Positions 33,586 through 43,688 of a DNA stretch of 64,000 nucleotides are shown in pieces. The DNA is taken from assembly GCF_000426485.1 (NCBI RefSeq), contig NZ_AUFL01000017.1, positions 1 to 64,000 on the forward strand, in the 5' to 3' direction. Numbering within the stretch: the first letter of the stretch is position 1; each line of letters starts with the position of its first letter. Position numbers and translations under genes: made by a program. Source of the stretch: Indolivaga capnocytophagoides DSM 22835 (GTDB lineage Bacteria > Bacteroidota > Bacteroidia > Bacteroidales > Dysgonomonadaceae). The notes under the pieces are model-generated. The model was not told the origin of the DNA and did no database searches. It saw only the letters and a program-made list of their open reading frames with translations.

Positions 33586-36537
33586 TTAAAACTCAAATCC
33601 GAGATTAATCGAATAAGTCCGTGGACGTGGATAGAATGAAACATCCACACCATTAGGTACTTCAGGATCGACCCCACTATAATTGGTTATACAAAATACA
33701 TTCTGAACCATTGCGCTCACATTAAGAGAACACCAGTTGGTGATGCGTCCGAAATTATATCCCAGAGAAAGGTTATCCATTTTCAGGAATGAAGCATTCT
33801 CTACATAATAGTCCGATAAATACTGGCGGTTATTAAAGCCTGTCGACAAATAGCTTTTCGATAAATTATTCAATTGGTAAGAGTTGTAACTAACAGTACT
33901 CCAAGCTCCGCTATTCATAGCCATACCATTATATACATAGTTGCCTACATTAGCACGAAAACTCATTCCCAGATTCCATTTTTTATAGCGTAAAGATGTA
34001 CTCAAACCGAATATAAAATCGGGGGCAGGTGAATGATAACGGTACAAGTCGCTCGAATTGATTACACCGTCATTATTAAGGTCTGCATAAGCACCTTCTA
34101 TCGGTTTTCCTGTTTTGTCGTCATACAGCTGATGATATACATAAAACATATATGGCTCATATCCTTCTGTCAATACCTGAAAGTTGTAGCTGTCGATTGT
34201 AGGCCCTACCAAAGTGTTGGTTGAAGCACCGCCTTTAACTACCGAAAGGTTTTTCACTTTCATTTTCTGCCATGTCATATTATAACTCACATCCCATGTA
34301 AGGTCTTTTGTTTCGATAGGAGTCGCATTTAATGAAAATTCTATACCATGGCTATCTACATTGCCGACATTCGTTAATATTTTTTTATTGAAGTTGGTTC
34401 CTGCAGCGGCAGGTACTGTAGCTAACAAATCTTTGGTCTGACGGGTATAAAAATCAAAACTACCGGTAATGCGGTCTTTGAGAAATCCAAAATCGAAACC
34501 AAAGTTCCACGAAGTTGTTGTTTCCCATTTCAGATCCGACACATATGCTTTAGGGCGGTATGAATAGTACCACTGATCGCCAAACTGCACTTGTGCTCCA
34601 TCCTGACTATAAGTATATACCGGTAGATATTTGTAATTACCGATTCCTTCTTGCTGTCCTGTTATACCATAGCTGGCACGCAGTTTAAGATTACTCAATA
34701 CCTTATTATCTCTCAAGAAAGATTCTTCGGTCATCCTCCAGCCTAAAGCTACGGATGGGAATGTACCCCAACGGTTATCCTTATTAAAACGAGAAGTTCC
34801 ATCACGACGCACTGTAGCAGTCAACATATAACGCGAATCATACGAATAATTAACGCGACCGTAATACGAAATCAAAGAGTGACGCTCGTCTTTTGCTGAT
34901 ATAGTTGTCTGTATTTCTCCCAAAGTATTCAATTCTGAATATAAGGGAGTAGTTGTTTTCCAGAACTGATAGTCATAACCGGCTGTTGCATCGAAATTAC
35001 TTTTAATTGAAGAAAATACTTTATTATAATTAAAGTAAGATGTCAATAAACGGTTAGAGCTCTTCTGTGGCCCGTAATCATAGTTACGCCCCGATGTTGT
35101 ATAATATTGAGCAGCCTCAGCCGGTACATATACATAACCCTTACCTTCTGCATAATCATAACCTAAAGTTGTATGAAATTTAAGATCGGGTAAAAAATGC
35201 ATTTTATAATCTACATCTGCATTTGTTATCACACGTTTCACTTTACTTTGGGCATCATATTGTTTTACCAAACCTTTAGGATTACGCACACCACCATTCA
35301 CCGGATTATTAGTATTATCTATAGCTTCGTTATATCCGCCAAAAGTTGCATCATCAGAGTATATCGGTAATGTAGGATTGAAAGTCGATGCAGCCCATAT
35401 TGCATCACTATTTGCAAACTGGTTATTATTAAGAGAACCTTTTACATTGAAATTGAATTTCAGGTAATCGTTGAGGAATGAAGGAGAAAGAGACACACTG
35501 CTCGTATAACGCTCTGCATTGTCGCGAAGCAGAAGTCCATTCTGATTGTAATATCCGAGTGATACACGTATCGGCATATTAGGAGTCACACGCCCTGCTA
35601 TGCTTACATTATTATCTGTACCAAATACAGTGCGGAATATCTGATCGTTCCAATTGGTAGATGCATCGCCTAAAAGAGCTTTTTGGTCTGCTGTTCCGTT
35701 TGCATTTATAACATCGACAAACTGATTACGGCTCAGCATATCAGCCATCTTTGTACGGGTTTGAGTAGAGAATGTTGTATTAAAAGATACTTTAAGACCA
35801 CTGTTAGTTCCTTTTTTGGTAGTAATGATAATTACACCGTTTGAAGCTCTCGAGCCATAGATTGCTGTAGATGATGCATCTTTAAGGATACTCATACTCT
35901 CTATATCAGAAGGGTTGATCAAACTAAGGAAGTTTCCTGTATTACCGCTGATACCTCCGCTTTCCAACGGCACACCATCTAATACAATAAGAGGGTCGTT
36001 ACTGGCATTAAGCGAAGCACCACCACGAATACGGATTGTACTTCCGGCTGTAGGCGAACCGCTGTTGCTCATAATCTGTACTCCTGAAACCTTGCCATTG
36101 ATAAGCTGTTCGGGAGAACTTACTCCAGCATTAAAGTCTTTGCTGCTCACATTACTTACCGAACCTGTAAGGTCACTTTTACGGATTGTACCGTAACCGA
36201 TTACTACAACATCGGTCAGTGTATTGGACTGCGGCATCATCTTTACGTTGATAGTCGCACCGGTAACTGTTAAGGTTTGAGTCTCACAGCCCAGAAACGA
36301 AAAACGGATCTGATTCTTACCATCAGGAAGAGTTATTGTATAACGCCCGTCAATATCGGTAGTTACACCGACAGTAGTCTCGGGAACCACAACGGTTACA
36401 CCGATCAAGGGCTCATTTGTTTCATCAGTAACAATTCCCGATACTTTTTTGGTCTGAGCATGTACCGCCAATGGTAATATCAGCAGTAATAACATCACCA
36501 AGAAAAGAGAACGAACTGGTTTATTACATTTTTTCAT
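33586..36537 (-). CDS. SusC-family TonB-dependent outer-membrane transporter
   Basis: 983 residues with signal peptide (about 1-27), an N-terminal carboxypeptidase-regulatory-like domain (about 33-110, KVSGIVTDETNEPLIGVTVVV), the DVVVIGYGT boundary, a plug domain (about 115-240, NGKVSGVQIMSNSGSPTAGSTIRIRGGASL) and a beta-barrel ending in an aromatic residue (Phe). It imports oligosaccharides using TonB energy, together with SusD. It is preceded by the clan-A glycosidase gene and a short repeat, and followed by susD. Truncated repeat bases (TAAGGTCT) start at its stop codon. Confidence 0.97.
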   Translation of the reverse strand: MKKCNKPVRSLFLVMLLLLILPLAVHAQTKKVSGIVTDETNEPLIGVTVVVPETTVGVTTDIDGRYTITLPDGKNQIRFSFLGCETQTLTVTGATINVKMMPQSNTLTDVVVIGYGTIRKSDLTGSVSNVSSKDFNAGVSSPEQLINGKVSGVQIMSNSGSPTAGSTIRIRGGASLNASNDPLIVLDGVPLESGGISGNTGNFLSLINPSDIESMSILKDASSTAIYGSRASNGVIIITTKKGTNSGLKVSFNTTFSTQTRTKMADMLSRNQFVDVINANGTADQKALLGDASTNWNDQIFRTVFGTDNNVSIAGRVTPNMPIRVSLGYYNQNGLLLRDNAERYTSSVSLSPSFLNDYLKFNFNVKGSLNNNQFANSDAIWAASTFNPTLPIYSDDATFGGYNEAIDNTNNPVNGGVRNPKGLVKQYDAQSKVKRVITNADVDYKMHFLPDLKFHTTLGYDYAEGKGYVYVPAEAAQYYTTSGRNYDYGPQKSSNRLLTSYFNYNKVFSSIKSNFDATAGYDYQFWKTTTPLYSELNTLGEIQTTISAKDERHSLISYYGRVNYSYDSRYMLTATVRRDGTSRFNKDNRWGTFPSVALGWRMTEESFLRDNKVLSNLKLRASYGITGQQEGIGNYKYLPVYTYSQDGAQVQFGDQWYYSYRPKAYVSDLKWETTTSWNFGFDFGFLKDRITGSFDFYTRQTKDLLATVPAAAGTNFNKKILTNVGNVDSHGIEFSLNATPIETKDLTWDVSYNMTWQKMKVKNLSVVKGGASTNTLVGPTIDSYNFQVLTEGYEPYMFYVYHQLYDDKTGKPIEGAYADLNNDGVINSSDLYRYHSPAPDFIFGLSTSLRYKKWNLGMSFRANVGNYVYNGMAMNSGAWSTVSYNSYQLNNLSKSYLSTGFNNRQYLSDYYVENASFLKMDNLSLGYNFGRITNWCSLNVSAMVQNVFCITNYSGVDPEVPNGVDVSFYPRPRTYSINLGFEF

Positions 36538-36550
36538 GGATGTAAAAATA

Positions 36551-36602
36551 TTAAGTTAAAGGTATATTATACTAAATTTCGAAAATAGGTCTGAGACCTT
36601 TA
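36551..36602 (-). repeat. Short copy of the GGTCTCAGACC element (about 52 bp)
   Basis: GGTCTGAGACC at 36588-36598 directly follows the TAA of the upstream glycosidase. The far end has TTTAACTTAA in place of GTTACTTA. It occupies the glycosidase-susC gap. Confidence 0.5.
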
Positions 36603-39176
36603 TTCCAGCCAAATACTATTTAATTGTAGCTCTGCCCCATCAGGTACAGACTGATCTGTTGACAACTCCAGAGTTTCTATTTTACGGACATCAAACACAA
36701 TATCTGTATCTGGTGTGAAATATCTATCGAGAAATGTCGGATATGGAGCCGGCAAAATAGCCGTCTTTCCTAATTTCAAATCTTTCAACGGAATCCGGTA
36801 TACCTGCTCACCTGCTGACAGAGAAATATTAGCAGAATAAGACAAACCGTCGGAAGTGATAAAACCCACATTCAGGTTATTGATTCTATCGGATTTTTTC
36901 ACACTCACAAAAAGCTCTTTTGCATCAGCCAAAGCCGTTGGACGGGTAGAGACATTATCTTTGATGTATTTTTTCCAGTAGAAACAGGCATCAGTATCTT
37001 TTTTATTCAGTGTGAAAAGCAGTGAAGCGGGCTTTTGAAGATCTGAATTATCCAGTTGAGCCGAAATATAAGATGTCTCAGGAATTCCATACACCTCTAT
37101 TCCACTGTATCCATCTGTTACTTTCACTAATTGCAAAGGGCTATCGGCAGATACAATATTTGTCTCCCAATAAGAGTTTTTGTAAAAATCCCAATCTAAA
37201 GGATCCCCCTCTACATTTGCCGGATAAGTATATTTTTTATCGTCTTTGCAGACAACTATATTATAACGCAACATATTGCCGGTTATCATTTCAGCCGGAA
37301 TAACAGCATCATAGGTATATCCGTGAACCCTTTGCATCTTTACATAAGGATTTTTATCATTCCAGAATGAGACCTTATCGGTATAGATTATGACCGAATC
37401 AGGAAAAGAAGGACCAACAATCTGAGCCTCTATTTGTGATGACTTTCCTTTTTCTATTACTGAAGCAGGATTATGTACAACCGAAAAAGTCTTTGCACGT
37501 TCAGCCGGTGCGACATATTCTCCTAACAGGAAGTTTTTCCAAGCACTGCCGGCATTCCATTTATGAGAGGGAGAATAACCTGCTTTCGTTAAAAGATATA
37601 CACCGGGAGCAACAGTAAAAGTACCGCCAAGGGCTGTTGCCGAAAAGTTATTTTCCCGATTGATTCCTTTGATTGAATAATCTGCACCCAGCGAAGGTAA
37701 GTTTACCGACATATTCCAGTTATTCCATGCAATAGTCACTACTTCTTTCTTTAATGATGGTTTTTCAAAAGGATCTTGTACCTGCACCGCATCAGGCATT
37801 ACTTCGAGTCTCCAAACTCCATCTTCGAGTTTATCGAGAAAGTAAGCACCTGTTCCTTCATATTTTACGACTGGTGAATTTCCGTATCCGGCTATCTCCT
37901 GTAAATGATCAACAGACAAAGGTCTGGTATTCGTATTATTTGAATAGAAAAACTTATCATTCGAATTCAATTCACTCAAATCCTGAGCATAACTGACTCT
38001 GAATTTATCAAAAACCGTATCATTCGGATATTTAGGATACTTCTTATTCATTGGAACAGAATAAGCTACCTCAGCAGCGATTTTCATACTCAAGGCTTTA
38101 TTAGGTGTATAAGCCAAATTCAGAAAATGTGTCTGATACTCGGTATTTGCCCATGCCATATCTATCGGATCATAAGCAAACTGAGTAATCCATTGAAAAC
38201 CCTGAGACCTGAAGCTCCGAGTCATAGCCGGATACATATAAGAATAGGTAATATCAGCCGGATCGTATTCATAAACAGCTTTGGCTTTCTCGGCAAATCC
38301 TTTTGTATTAGAAAATGGTATACCATAATTATCTACAAAAGGGAGAAAATTACCTTTTCGGGTATGTCCGGCTACTAAGCCTATCGGATACCACTGATAT
38401 GTTGTGCCTTTTATTGCCGTATTGAAATAAGCCCCAACATGACCCATATTGTGGCTCACATTATAAAAAACAGGTTTTTTATTTCCGGCTTTCTTTAAGG
38501 CTTCAAGCATCGAATTAATATACTCTTCCGTTTGTTTCGGCGTATCGGAATGACAGGGCTCGTTATTAATTTCGAAGCCTATTATATACGGATCATCTTT
38601 ATACGATTTCTTGGTATATGGATTGACATGCTGAACAAACTGTCCGATATAATTTTTCTGAGCTTCAATAGCTGCGGGTGTACTATGTATTTTACATTTG
38701 TCGTACAGATAAGAAAATGCACCTGTATTGATATTTCTTTCGGGATAACCATTTCCGAAATTAGTCATGGTTGTGATCAATACCCTGATATTACGTTCCC
38801 TCAGTTTAGCTATTAAATAATCCAGCAGATCGAGATGATCATTTGGCAAAAGCTGTCCTTTTGCATCGGAGATTTCAACATCCCAAACGTGTATACGGTA
38901 AGCATTGAATCCCAAGCGGGCAAAGTGATAAACATCTTTATCGATGGCTTCTTTACGATCCTGACCAAGATAAGACATAGCTCTATAAGCATGCGCAAAC
39001 GGAAGTGTATAATTCACTCCATAAAAAGAGGCTTCCTTATGACTGTCCGACCAGCGCATAACACCATCTTTACCTATATCAATAACAGGGATATTTTTTT
39101 CGTTTTGAGACGAGACTCCCATAAATGAGAGCAGGCAACAGAACGTTGCGATTGATTTTTTTAAAGTTGTATTCAT
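36600..39176 (-). CDS. Clan-A glycoside hydrolase (GH147-like beta-galactosidase candidate)
   Basis: 858 residues with a signal peptide. The TIM-barrel domain (about 45-400) has an acid/base Glu in GFEINNEPC and a likely nucleophile Glu in AVYEYDPAD, followed by FQWITQFAYDP. C-terminal beta domains of 430 residues follow. I cannot tell GH5-like from GH147 by eye. GH147 is suggested by its place in a galactan locus, because the founding GH147 beta-galactosidase comes from a Bacteroides galactan PUL (recalled, not searched). It is the first gene of the operon, with the best promoter of the locus upstream, and is transcribed into susC. Confidence 0.75.
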   Translation of the reverse strand: MNTTLKKSIATFCCLLSFMGVSSQNEKNIPVIDIGKDGVMRWSDSHKEASFYGVNYTLPFAHAYRAMSYLGQDRKEAIDKDVYHFARLGFNAYRIHVWDVEISDAKGQLLPNDHLDLLDYLIAKLRERNIRVLITTMTNFGNGYPERNINTGAFSYLYDKCKIHSTPAAIEAQKNYIGQFVQHVNPYTKKSYKDDPYIIGFEINNEPCHSDTPKQTEEYINSMLEALKKAGNKKPVFYNVSHNMGHVGAYFNTAIKGTTYQWYPIGLVAGHTRKGNFLPFVDNYGIPFSNTKGFAEKAKAVYEYDPADITYSYMYPAMTRSFRSQGFQWITQFAYDPIDMAWANTEYQTHFLNLAYTPNKALSMKIAAEVAYSVPMNKKYPKYPNDTVFDKFRVSYAQDLSELNSNDKFFYSNNTNTRPLSVDHLQEIAGYGNSPVVKYEGTGAYFLDKLEDGVWRLEVMPDAVQVQDPFEKPSLKKEVVTIAWNNWNMSVNLPSLGADYSIKGINRENNFSATALGGTFTVAPGVYLLTKAGYSPSHKWNAGSAWKNFLLGEYVAPAERAKTFSVVHNPASVIEKGKSSQIEAQIVGPSFPDSVIIYTDKVSFWNDKNPYVKMQRVHGYTYDAVIPAEMITGNMLRYNIVVCKDDKKYTYPANVEGDPLDWDFYKNSYWETNIVSADSPLQLVKVTDGYSGIEVYGIPETSYISAQLDNSDLQKPASLLFTLNKKDTDACFYWKKYIKDNVSTRPTALADAKELFVSVKKSDRINNLNVGFITSDGLSYSANISLSAGEQVYRIPLKDLKLGKTAILPAPYPTFLDRYFTPDTDIVFDVRKIETLELSTDQSVPDGAELQLNSIWLE

Positions 39177-39185
39177 GGTTTTCGG

Positions 39186-39200
39186 TTAAGGTCTCAGACT
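39186..39200 (+). repeat. End fragment of the GGTCTCAGACC element
   Basis: TTAAGGTCTCAGACT lies 10 bp before the clan-A glycosidase start codon, within its 5' leader. Confidence 0.5.
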
Positions 39201-39247
39201 GTTTTACTGATTCAACAATCGAATCAATTTGCAATTCAAGATGAAGA

Positions 39248-39276
39248 CAAATATACCGGACAACATGAAAAACAAA
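39248..39276 (-). promoter_or_regulatory. Promoter of the galactan operon
   Basis: On the minus strand TTTG (39273-39276) and TATATTTG (39248-39255) are separated by 17 bp, close to the Bacteroidetes -33/-7 consensus. The predicted start near 39241 gives a leader of about 65 nt. Confidence 0.6.
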
Positions 39277-39317
39277 CAGCACAAACTAGACGTATAAGAA
39301 CACAAAACGGACACTAC

Positions 39318-39336
39318 GCAGATTTAACCAATCTGC
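39318..39336. promoter_or_regulatory. Candidate HTCS-binding palindrome
   Basis: GCAGATT (39318-39324) and AATCTGC (39330-39336) with a 5-bp spacer, about 42 bp upstream of the -33 box of the galactan operon and just after the HTCS gene end. A position suited to an activator. Confidence 0.45.
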
Positions 39337-39367
39337 AAAAAGATGATATAACACTGACAATCAGCAC

Positions 39368-42300
39368 CTAATTATTTTCGCTTAAAAATTGGCGGGGAGT
39401 TTTACCGAATTCAGCCTGAAAACATTTAGAGAAATAAGAGTGATTCGAAAATCCGACCATATACATTACTTCGGAGATCGTAAATTTGTTCTGACTTAAC
39501 AATATCGCCGCTTTTTTGATGCGTATAGACCGGATATATTCAACAGGAGAGAGTCCTGTGAGAAGTTTTATTTTTCGATAGATTTGTTTCGAACCTACTC
39601 CAGACAAAGAACTAAGCGCACTAACATTCAGATCGGGATCAGCTATACGGTCCTCGACAATCTGAGTAATTGCCGATAAAAATTTTTCGTCCGGAGATGT
39701 AACCTCCATAATTTGAGGTGCTGCTATTGTCTCCATCCTTATTTTAGATTCCATCCGTTTGGATGTATTGAGAAGCTGTTCTACTTTAGAGCGAAGCATC
39801 TGAGGGTCAAAGGGCTTAGGCATGAATGCATCGACAGCAAGTTCAATGCTATCCAATTCGGTTCTTTTATCATCTTTCGCCGTCAGCAGAATAATCGGGA
39901 TAGTAGATGTCGGAACATTTTTCCTGATATGGCGCACCATCTCCATACCATCCATAATAGGCATCATAACATCTGCAATAACCAACGCCGGATTAGTTCT
40001 TAAACACATATCCAGTCCTTGCTTTCCGTTATGAGCTATTTCGCACCGAAAACCATCAGACAAAGTCTGGCATATAAAATTGGCAATCTCGTTATTATCT
40101 TCGACAATAAGCACATATGGCAGATCGTCCAAAATTACGGAACGTTGTTCAATATCCGCAGCAGAATAATCGGAAACGGGTAGACCTACCGTTACAGATG
40201 TACCTTTATTCTCTACCGACTGGATCTTAATATATCCGTGATGCTGCTCGGTATATAATTTCACCAGATATAACCCGATACCTGTTCCTTCTTTATCTCC
40301 GGCAGTTTTAGACGACTGATAAAAACGTTCAAACACATAACGAACTTCATTTTCGGGAATGCCTATACCGGTATCCCTGACCTCAAGATCTACAAATCCC
40401 GATTCTTCATTATAAATAAGAGAGAGGTTAATCACTCCTTCGTCGGTGTATTTACAGGCATTTGTCAGCAAGTTATTGAGTACCGCTTCTATTTTAAGGA
40501 CATCCACATCCATATAAATACGCTCTTTATTCGATGAGAATAAAAAGGAGAGTCCTTTATCTCTATATCCGTCTTCATATACCGAAAACAAGCTGCGGGC
40601 AAACTCTACAATTTCGACCCTCGATAGTATCTGTCCCGAACTTGTACTCTCCGAACGGTTGAAATCGATGATCTGCCTTATCAGTGAATTTATTTTTAAT
40701 GCATTTTTCTGGATTACTTCCAGCTCTTTTTTCTTATGGCTGTCTTTTGTCTCGTGCAGCAGTTTACTCACAGGAGCAATGATCAAACTCAACGGAGTTT
40801 TAAACTCATGAGAAACATTGGTAAAAAAGTCCATCTTAAGATTAGTCAATTCTACCGTTTTCTCTTTTTCAATCCGCTCTATTCTGAGGTTGTTCCTTAC
40901 CCTGAAGAAATTAATAATCCACATAATAAAACCCAATACCAAGAGAATATACACCGATTTAGCCCAAACAGTGTAATACCAAGGAGGAGTTATGTTTATA
41001 TGGAATCGGAACATATTTTCCGAAGGCTTACCGTAAGCATCCAACTTACTGACAAGAAGGGTGTACCTTCCATATTCTAAGTTTGTATATGAAATACGGT
41101 TTGTATTTTGTTTGATTATATTCCATTTATCCTCTACCCCGTCCAGTTTATATACGAAAGAACTGATACTGCCTTCGGCAAACGACAAATCCGAAAAATC
41201 GAACAGGATATTGTTTTGGGTATAATCCAGATATATTTCATTTATATAACGGATATTGTTTCCATTGTGATTGTCTGCAGCATTATATAATTTATCGTTT
41301 ACATAGATTGCAGTCAGAACAATAGGATTATCATTCACCTTCTTATTAAGTATTTCAGGTGAAAGTATCGTATATTCGTCTACTCCACCCATGTATATTT
41401 TATTGGTTTCCTTATCGAAGAACGAACAGGTAAATGCCTTATTTGCTATATCCAGTTTTTGAAGGCTGTACGACTTTTTATCAACTGCCCAGATACCATC
41501 AGTGGTCGATACCCAAATATTGTTATATACTTCGGTCATAGACAATATCTCGTTATTTCCGTATATATCGAATTTTATCGAATGGGTATTATTGGTTTTA
41601 GGATCAATATTGGTAAGCCCTCCTCTGTATCCTATCCAGATAGATCCTTCAGAATCTTTTATGAGGTAGTTAGGTACAACTTTATCATCTTTGTCGCCTA
41701 AATGTATTTTCGAGACAACTCCCGAACGGGCATCTATCTTATTTATTCCATTATTATGAAGCAGTACCCATACATTTCCGTAATGGTCGGAGAGAATCTG
41801 ATTTACAAAGTTGCCGCTCAGTCCATTTTGCACCGAGTAATGTTTTTCCGCTACATAATTGCCCTGAGAGCTCAGTAGTTTTTCTTTATCCACAACAAAT
41901 ATCCCTCCCAAGCAGGTGGCTATCCAAAGTTGTTTTTTATCATCTTCAAAAATATAATATGCCCAGTTAGAGTTAAAAGCTTGTGTACTGTCCACAATAC
42001 TGTAATTGACAAATTGCCTTTTCGAATAATCGAACCTGCTGATGCTGCCATCGGTCGCTATCCACAGATTATGATCTTTATCTTCATAAATATCACGTAT
42101 GCGGTTGTGAGATATCGGATATTGACTATCCCCCATTCTATACCAGATAGCCGAAGCGGTTACTCCTTCTTTCGATTCAGGTTTAAAAATCAGTCCATTG
42201 GTTCCGCCGAACCAAAAATTACCCCGAGAATCCTTATATATAGAATGAAAGCGGTTGCCCTCTCCTATACCTGTCAACTGAGAGATACTTACAGTCTGAT

Positions 42301-43279
42301 AATTGCGGTTATGATATGCCAGCGATATTCCATAATCAGTCCCCAGCCAGATATTTCCGGTACGGTCGGCAAAAATACTCCATATAATATTATTGCTCAA
42401 AGATTTACTGTTTCGTGAGTCATGTACTAAATGCTGAATGCGATCGTGTTGCTGATCATAAGTATACAATCCATTGTCTGTGGCCAATAAGAGCAATCCG
42501 TCATTGTCCATCGACAATGATTTTATCGAATTATCATGAAACTGATTAATATCAAACACTTTTTCAGATTGAGGATTGTATTTATACAATGCACCTTCGG
42601 TTCCAATCCAGACATGATCGTGTTTCTGATCTTCATACAACGAATTGATAAACTGATTGCTTCGTCTTCTATCCGCAGGTAGGTTTATCTTTTCGAATAA
42701 AGCCGAACCTGAGTCCAATTTACAAAATCCGTTATAAGTCCCCACATACAATGTATTATCCCGTGAAGTGATCAGCGAATAGATGGTTTTATGAGGCAAT
42801 CCTGTTTTAGAACCTGTCGGTATTTCGATAAGCCGTTTCGCCGGTATATCGTATTTATATAATCCGTTAAGAGACCCTATCCACAGAGTATTACCCTGTT
42901 TAACCATGGCTCTCACATCCGTCAATGATCCTCCTAAATCGATAGGCTCATACCTGTCTGTTTTATAATTGAATCGGAGTATTCCATTGTCTGTTCCAAG
43001 ATACATATATGTACCATCATATATAAGGATGCAGTGAATCTGTGTATTTGAACGATCATTGTATATAAAATGAGACTGTGGAGAATACCCGTCGTAGCTA
43101 AACAATCCCTTGTTTGTTCCCATCCAGATAATGCCCTGATTATCCTGCGAAAAACAGTTGATAGTAGAGGCATCAGTGCTTAATACAATATTATTGAAAT
43201 TCTGATAATTAACAGCCTGTCCCCAAATCGGAATTTTGGAGAAACTTATCAAAATCAACAATAAAAACAATCTATACAT
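39368..43279 (-). CDS. Hybrid two-component system (HTCS) regulator of the galactan locus
   Basis: 1303 residues. Signal peptide (1-20), two seven-bladed Reg_prop propellers (about 25-640; repeated WIGT-x-x-G-L motifs), Y_Y_Y domain (about 680-760), one membrane helix (about 772-792), histidine kinase with phospho-His in FTNVSHEFKTPLSLI, HATPase (NLLTNACKYTDEG, DTGIGIPE, GTGIGLYL), receiver (VLIVEDNNEIANF, phospho-Asp in VIADVMMPIMDG) and a C-terminal AraC-type HTH (YIRSIRIKKAAILL, VGFSNHSYFSKCFQAEFGKTPRQF). The periplasmic sensor should bind a galacto-oligosaccharide and activate the operon transcribed downstream. Confidence 0.96.
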   Translation of the reverse strand: MYRLFLLLILISFSKIPIWGQAVNYQNFNNIVLSTDASTINCFSQDNQGIIWMGTNKGLFSYDGYSPQSHFIYNDRSNTQIHCILIYDGTYMYLGTDNGILRFNYKTDRYEPIDLGGSLTDVRAMVKQGNTLWIGSLNGLYKYDIPAKRLIEIPTGSKTGLPHKTIYSLITSRDNTLYVGTYNGFCKLDSGSALFEKINLPADRRRSNQFINSLYEDQKHDHVWIGTEGALYKYNPQSEKVFDINQFHDNSIKSLSMDNDGLLLLATDNGLYTYDQQHDRIQHLVHDSRNSKSLSNNIIWSIFADRTGNIWLGTDYGISLAYHNRNYQTVSISQLTGIGEGNRFHSIYKDSRGNFWFGGTNGLIFKPESKEGVTASAIWYRMGDSQYPISHNRIRDIYEDKDHNLWIATDGSISRFDYSKRQFVNYSIVDSTQAFNSNWAYYIFEDDKKQLWIATCLGGIFVVDKEKLLSSQGNYVAEKHYSVQNGLSGNFVNQILSDHYGNVWVLLHNNGINKIDARSGVVSKIHLGDKDDKVVPNYLIKDSEGSIWIGYRGGLTNIDPKTNNTHSIKFDIYGNNEILSMTEVYNNIWVSTTDGIWAVDKKSYSLQKLDIANKAFTCSFFDKETNKIYMGGVDEYTILSPEILNKKVNDNPIVLTAIYVNDKLYNAADNHNGNNIRYINEIYLDYTQNNILFDFSDLSFAEGSISSFVYKLDGVEDKWNIIKQNTNRISYTNLEYGRYTLLVSKLDAYGKPSENMFRFHINITPPWYYTVWAKSVYILLVLGFIMWIINFFRVRNNLRIERIEKEKTVELTNLKMDFFTNVSHEFKTPLSLIIAPVSKLLHETKDSHKKKELEVIQKNALKINSLIRQIIDFNRSESTSSGQILSRVEIVEFARSLFSVYEDGYRDKGLSFLFSSNKERIYMDVDVLKIEAVLNNLLTNACKYTDEGVINLSLIYNEESGFVDLEVRDTGIGIPENEVRYVFERFYQSSKTAGDKEGTGIGLYLVKLYTEQHHGYIKIQSVENKGTSVTVGLPVSDYSAADIEQRSVILDDLPYVLIVEDNNEIANFICQTLSDGFRCEIAHNGKQGLDMCLRTNPALVIADVMMPIMDGMEMVRHIRKNVPTSTIPIILLTAKDDKRTELDSIELAVDAFMPKPFDPQMLRSKVEQLLNTSKRMESKIRMETIAAPQIMEVTSPDEKFLSAITQIVEDRIADPDLNVSALSSLSGVGSKQIYRKIKLLTGLSPVEYIRSIRIKKAAILLSQNKFTISEVMYMVGFSNHSYFSKCFQAEFGKTPRQFLSENN

Positions 43280-43302
43280 AACGGGAAAACCAAGAGTTTC
43301 AA

Positions 43303-43332
43303 CAAATATACTTCATCTGCCTAACATTACAA
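43303..43332 (-). promoter_or_regulatory. HTCS gene promoter
   Basis: Minus strand TTG (43330-43332), 19 bp spacer, TATATTTG (43303-43310): a close Bacteroidetes consensus promoter. The predicted leader is about 18 nt. Confidence 0.65.
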
Positions 43333-43653
43333 TAAAGAAATGTATAGAACAAAAGATATTCAGTGTAAGCGTCCCGATTTTTATCTATAGGAAAAGAGGC
43401 TTTCGGATCAGTCTCCGGTTAACATTGAAAAGGGAAAAGAGACACCGAAAAATATGCATTTTTGCTGTAACCTTTGTTACCTTTTTTATAGAACATGTAA
43501 CCAATTAATTAACAAAAAATATTCGATGGGATGTTTCAAAATAATCATTCTCTATTACCTGTAAATTCATCAAAAACACTGATAAGATTCTGTTTTGATC
43601 AAATAAAGGTGCTTTATGATGGATTTGTGAACTATATCTGTAACAGGAATCTA

Positions 43654-43661
43654 TAATTTTG
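43654..43661 (+). promoter_or_regulatory. -7 box of the second GH2 gene
   Basis: TAATTTTG fits TAnnTTTG, 27 bp before the ATG at 43689. No exact -33 match was found. Confidence 0.45.
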
Positions 43662-43688
43662 AATTCCTCATTAAATCTTAAGATAAGT

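Larger units (their letters stand above)
43280..43688. other. 409-bp divergent promoter region between HTCS and the second GH2 gene
   Basis: Holds the HTCS promoter (43303-43332), a diverged family-2 repeat (43381-43480, with GTAACAAAGGTTAC as a near palindrome) and a -7 box for GH2 (43654-43661). No gene recognised. Confidence 0.65.

Noticed and set aside
39713-42418. Several plus-strand frames within the HTCS gene
   Set aside because: All are antisense to conserved kinase, receiver and propeller motifs; the His/Ile/Phe-rich compositions are typical of shadow frames.
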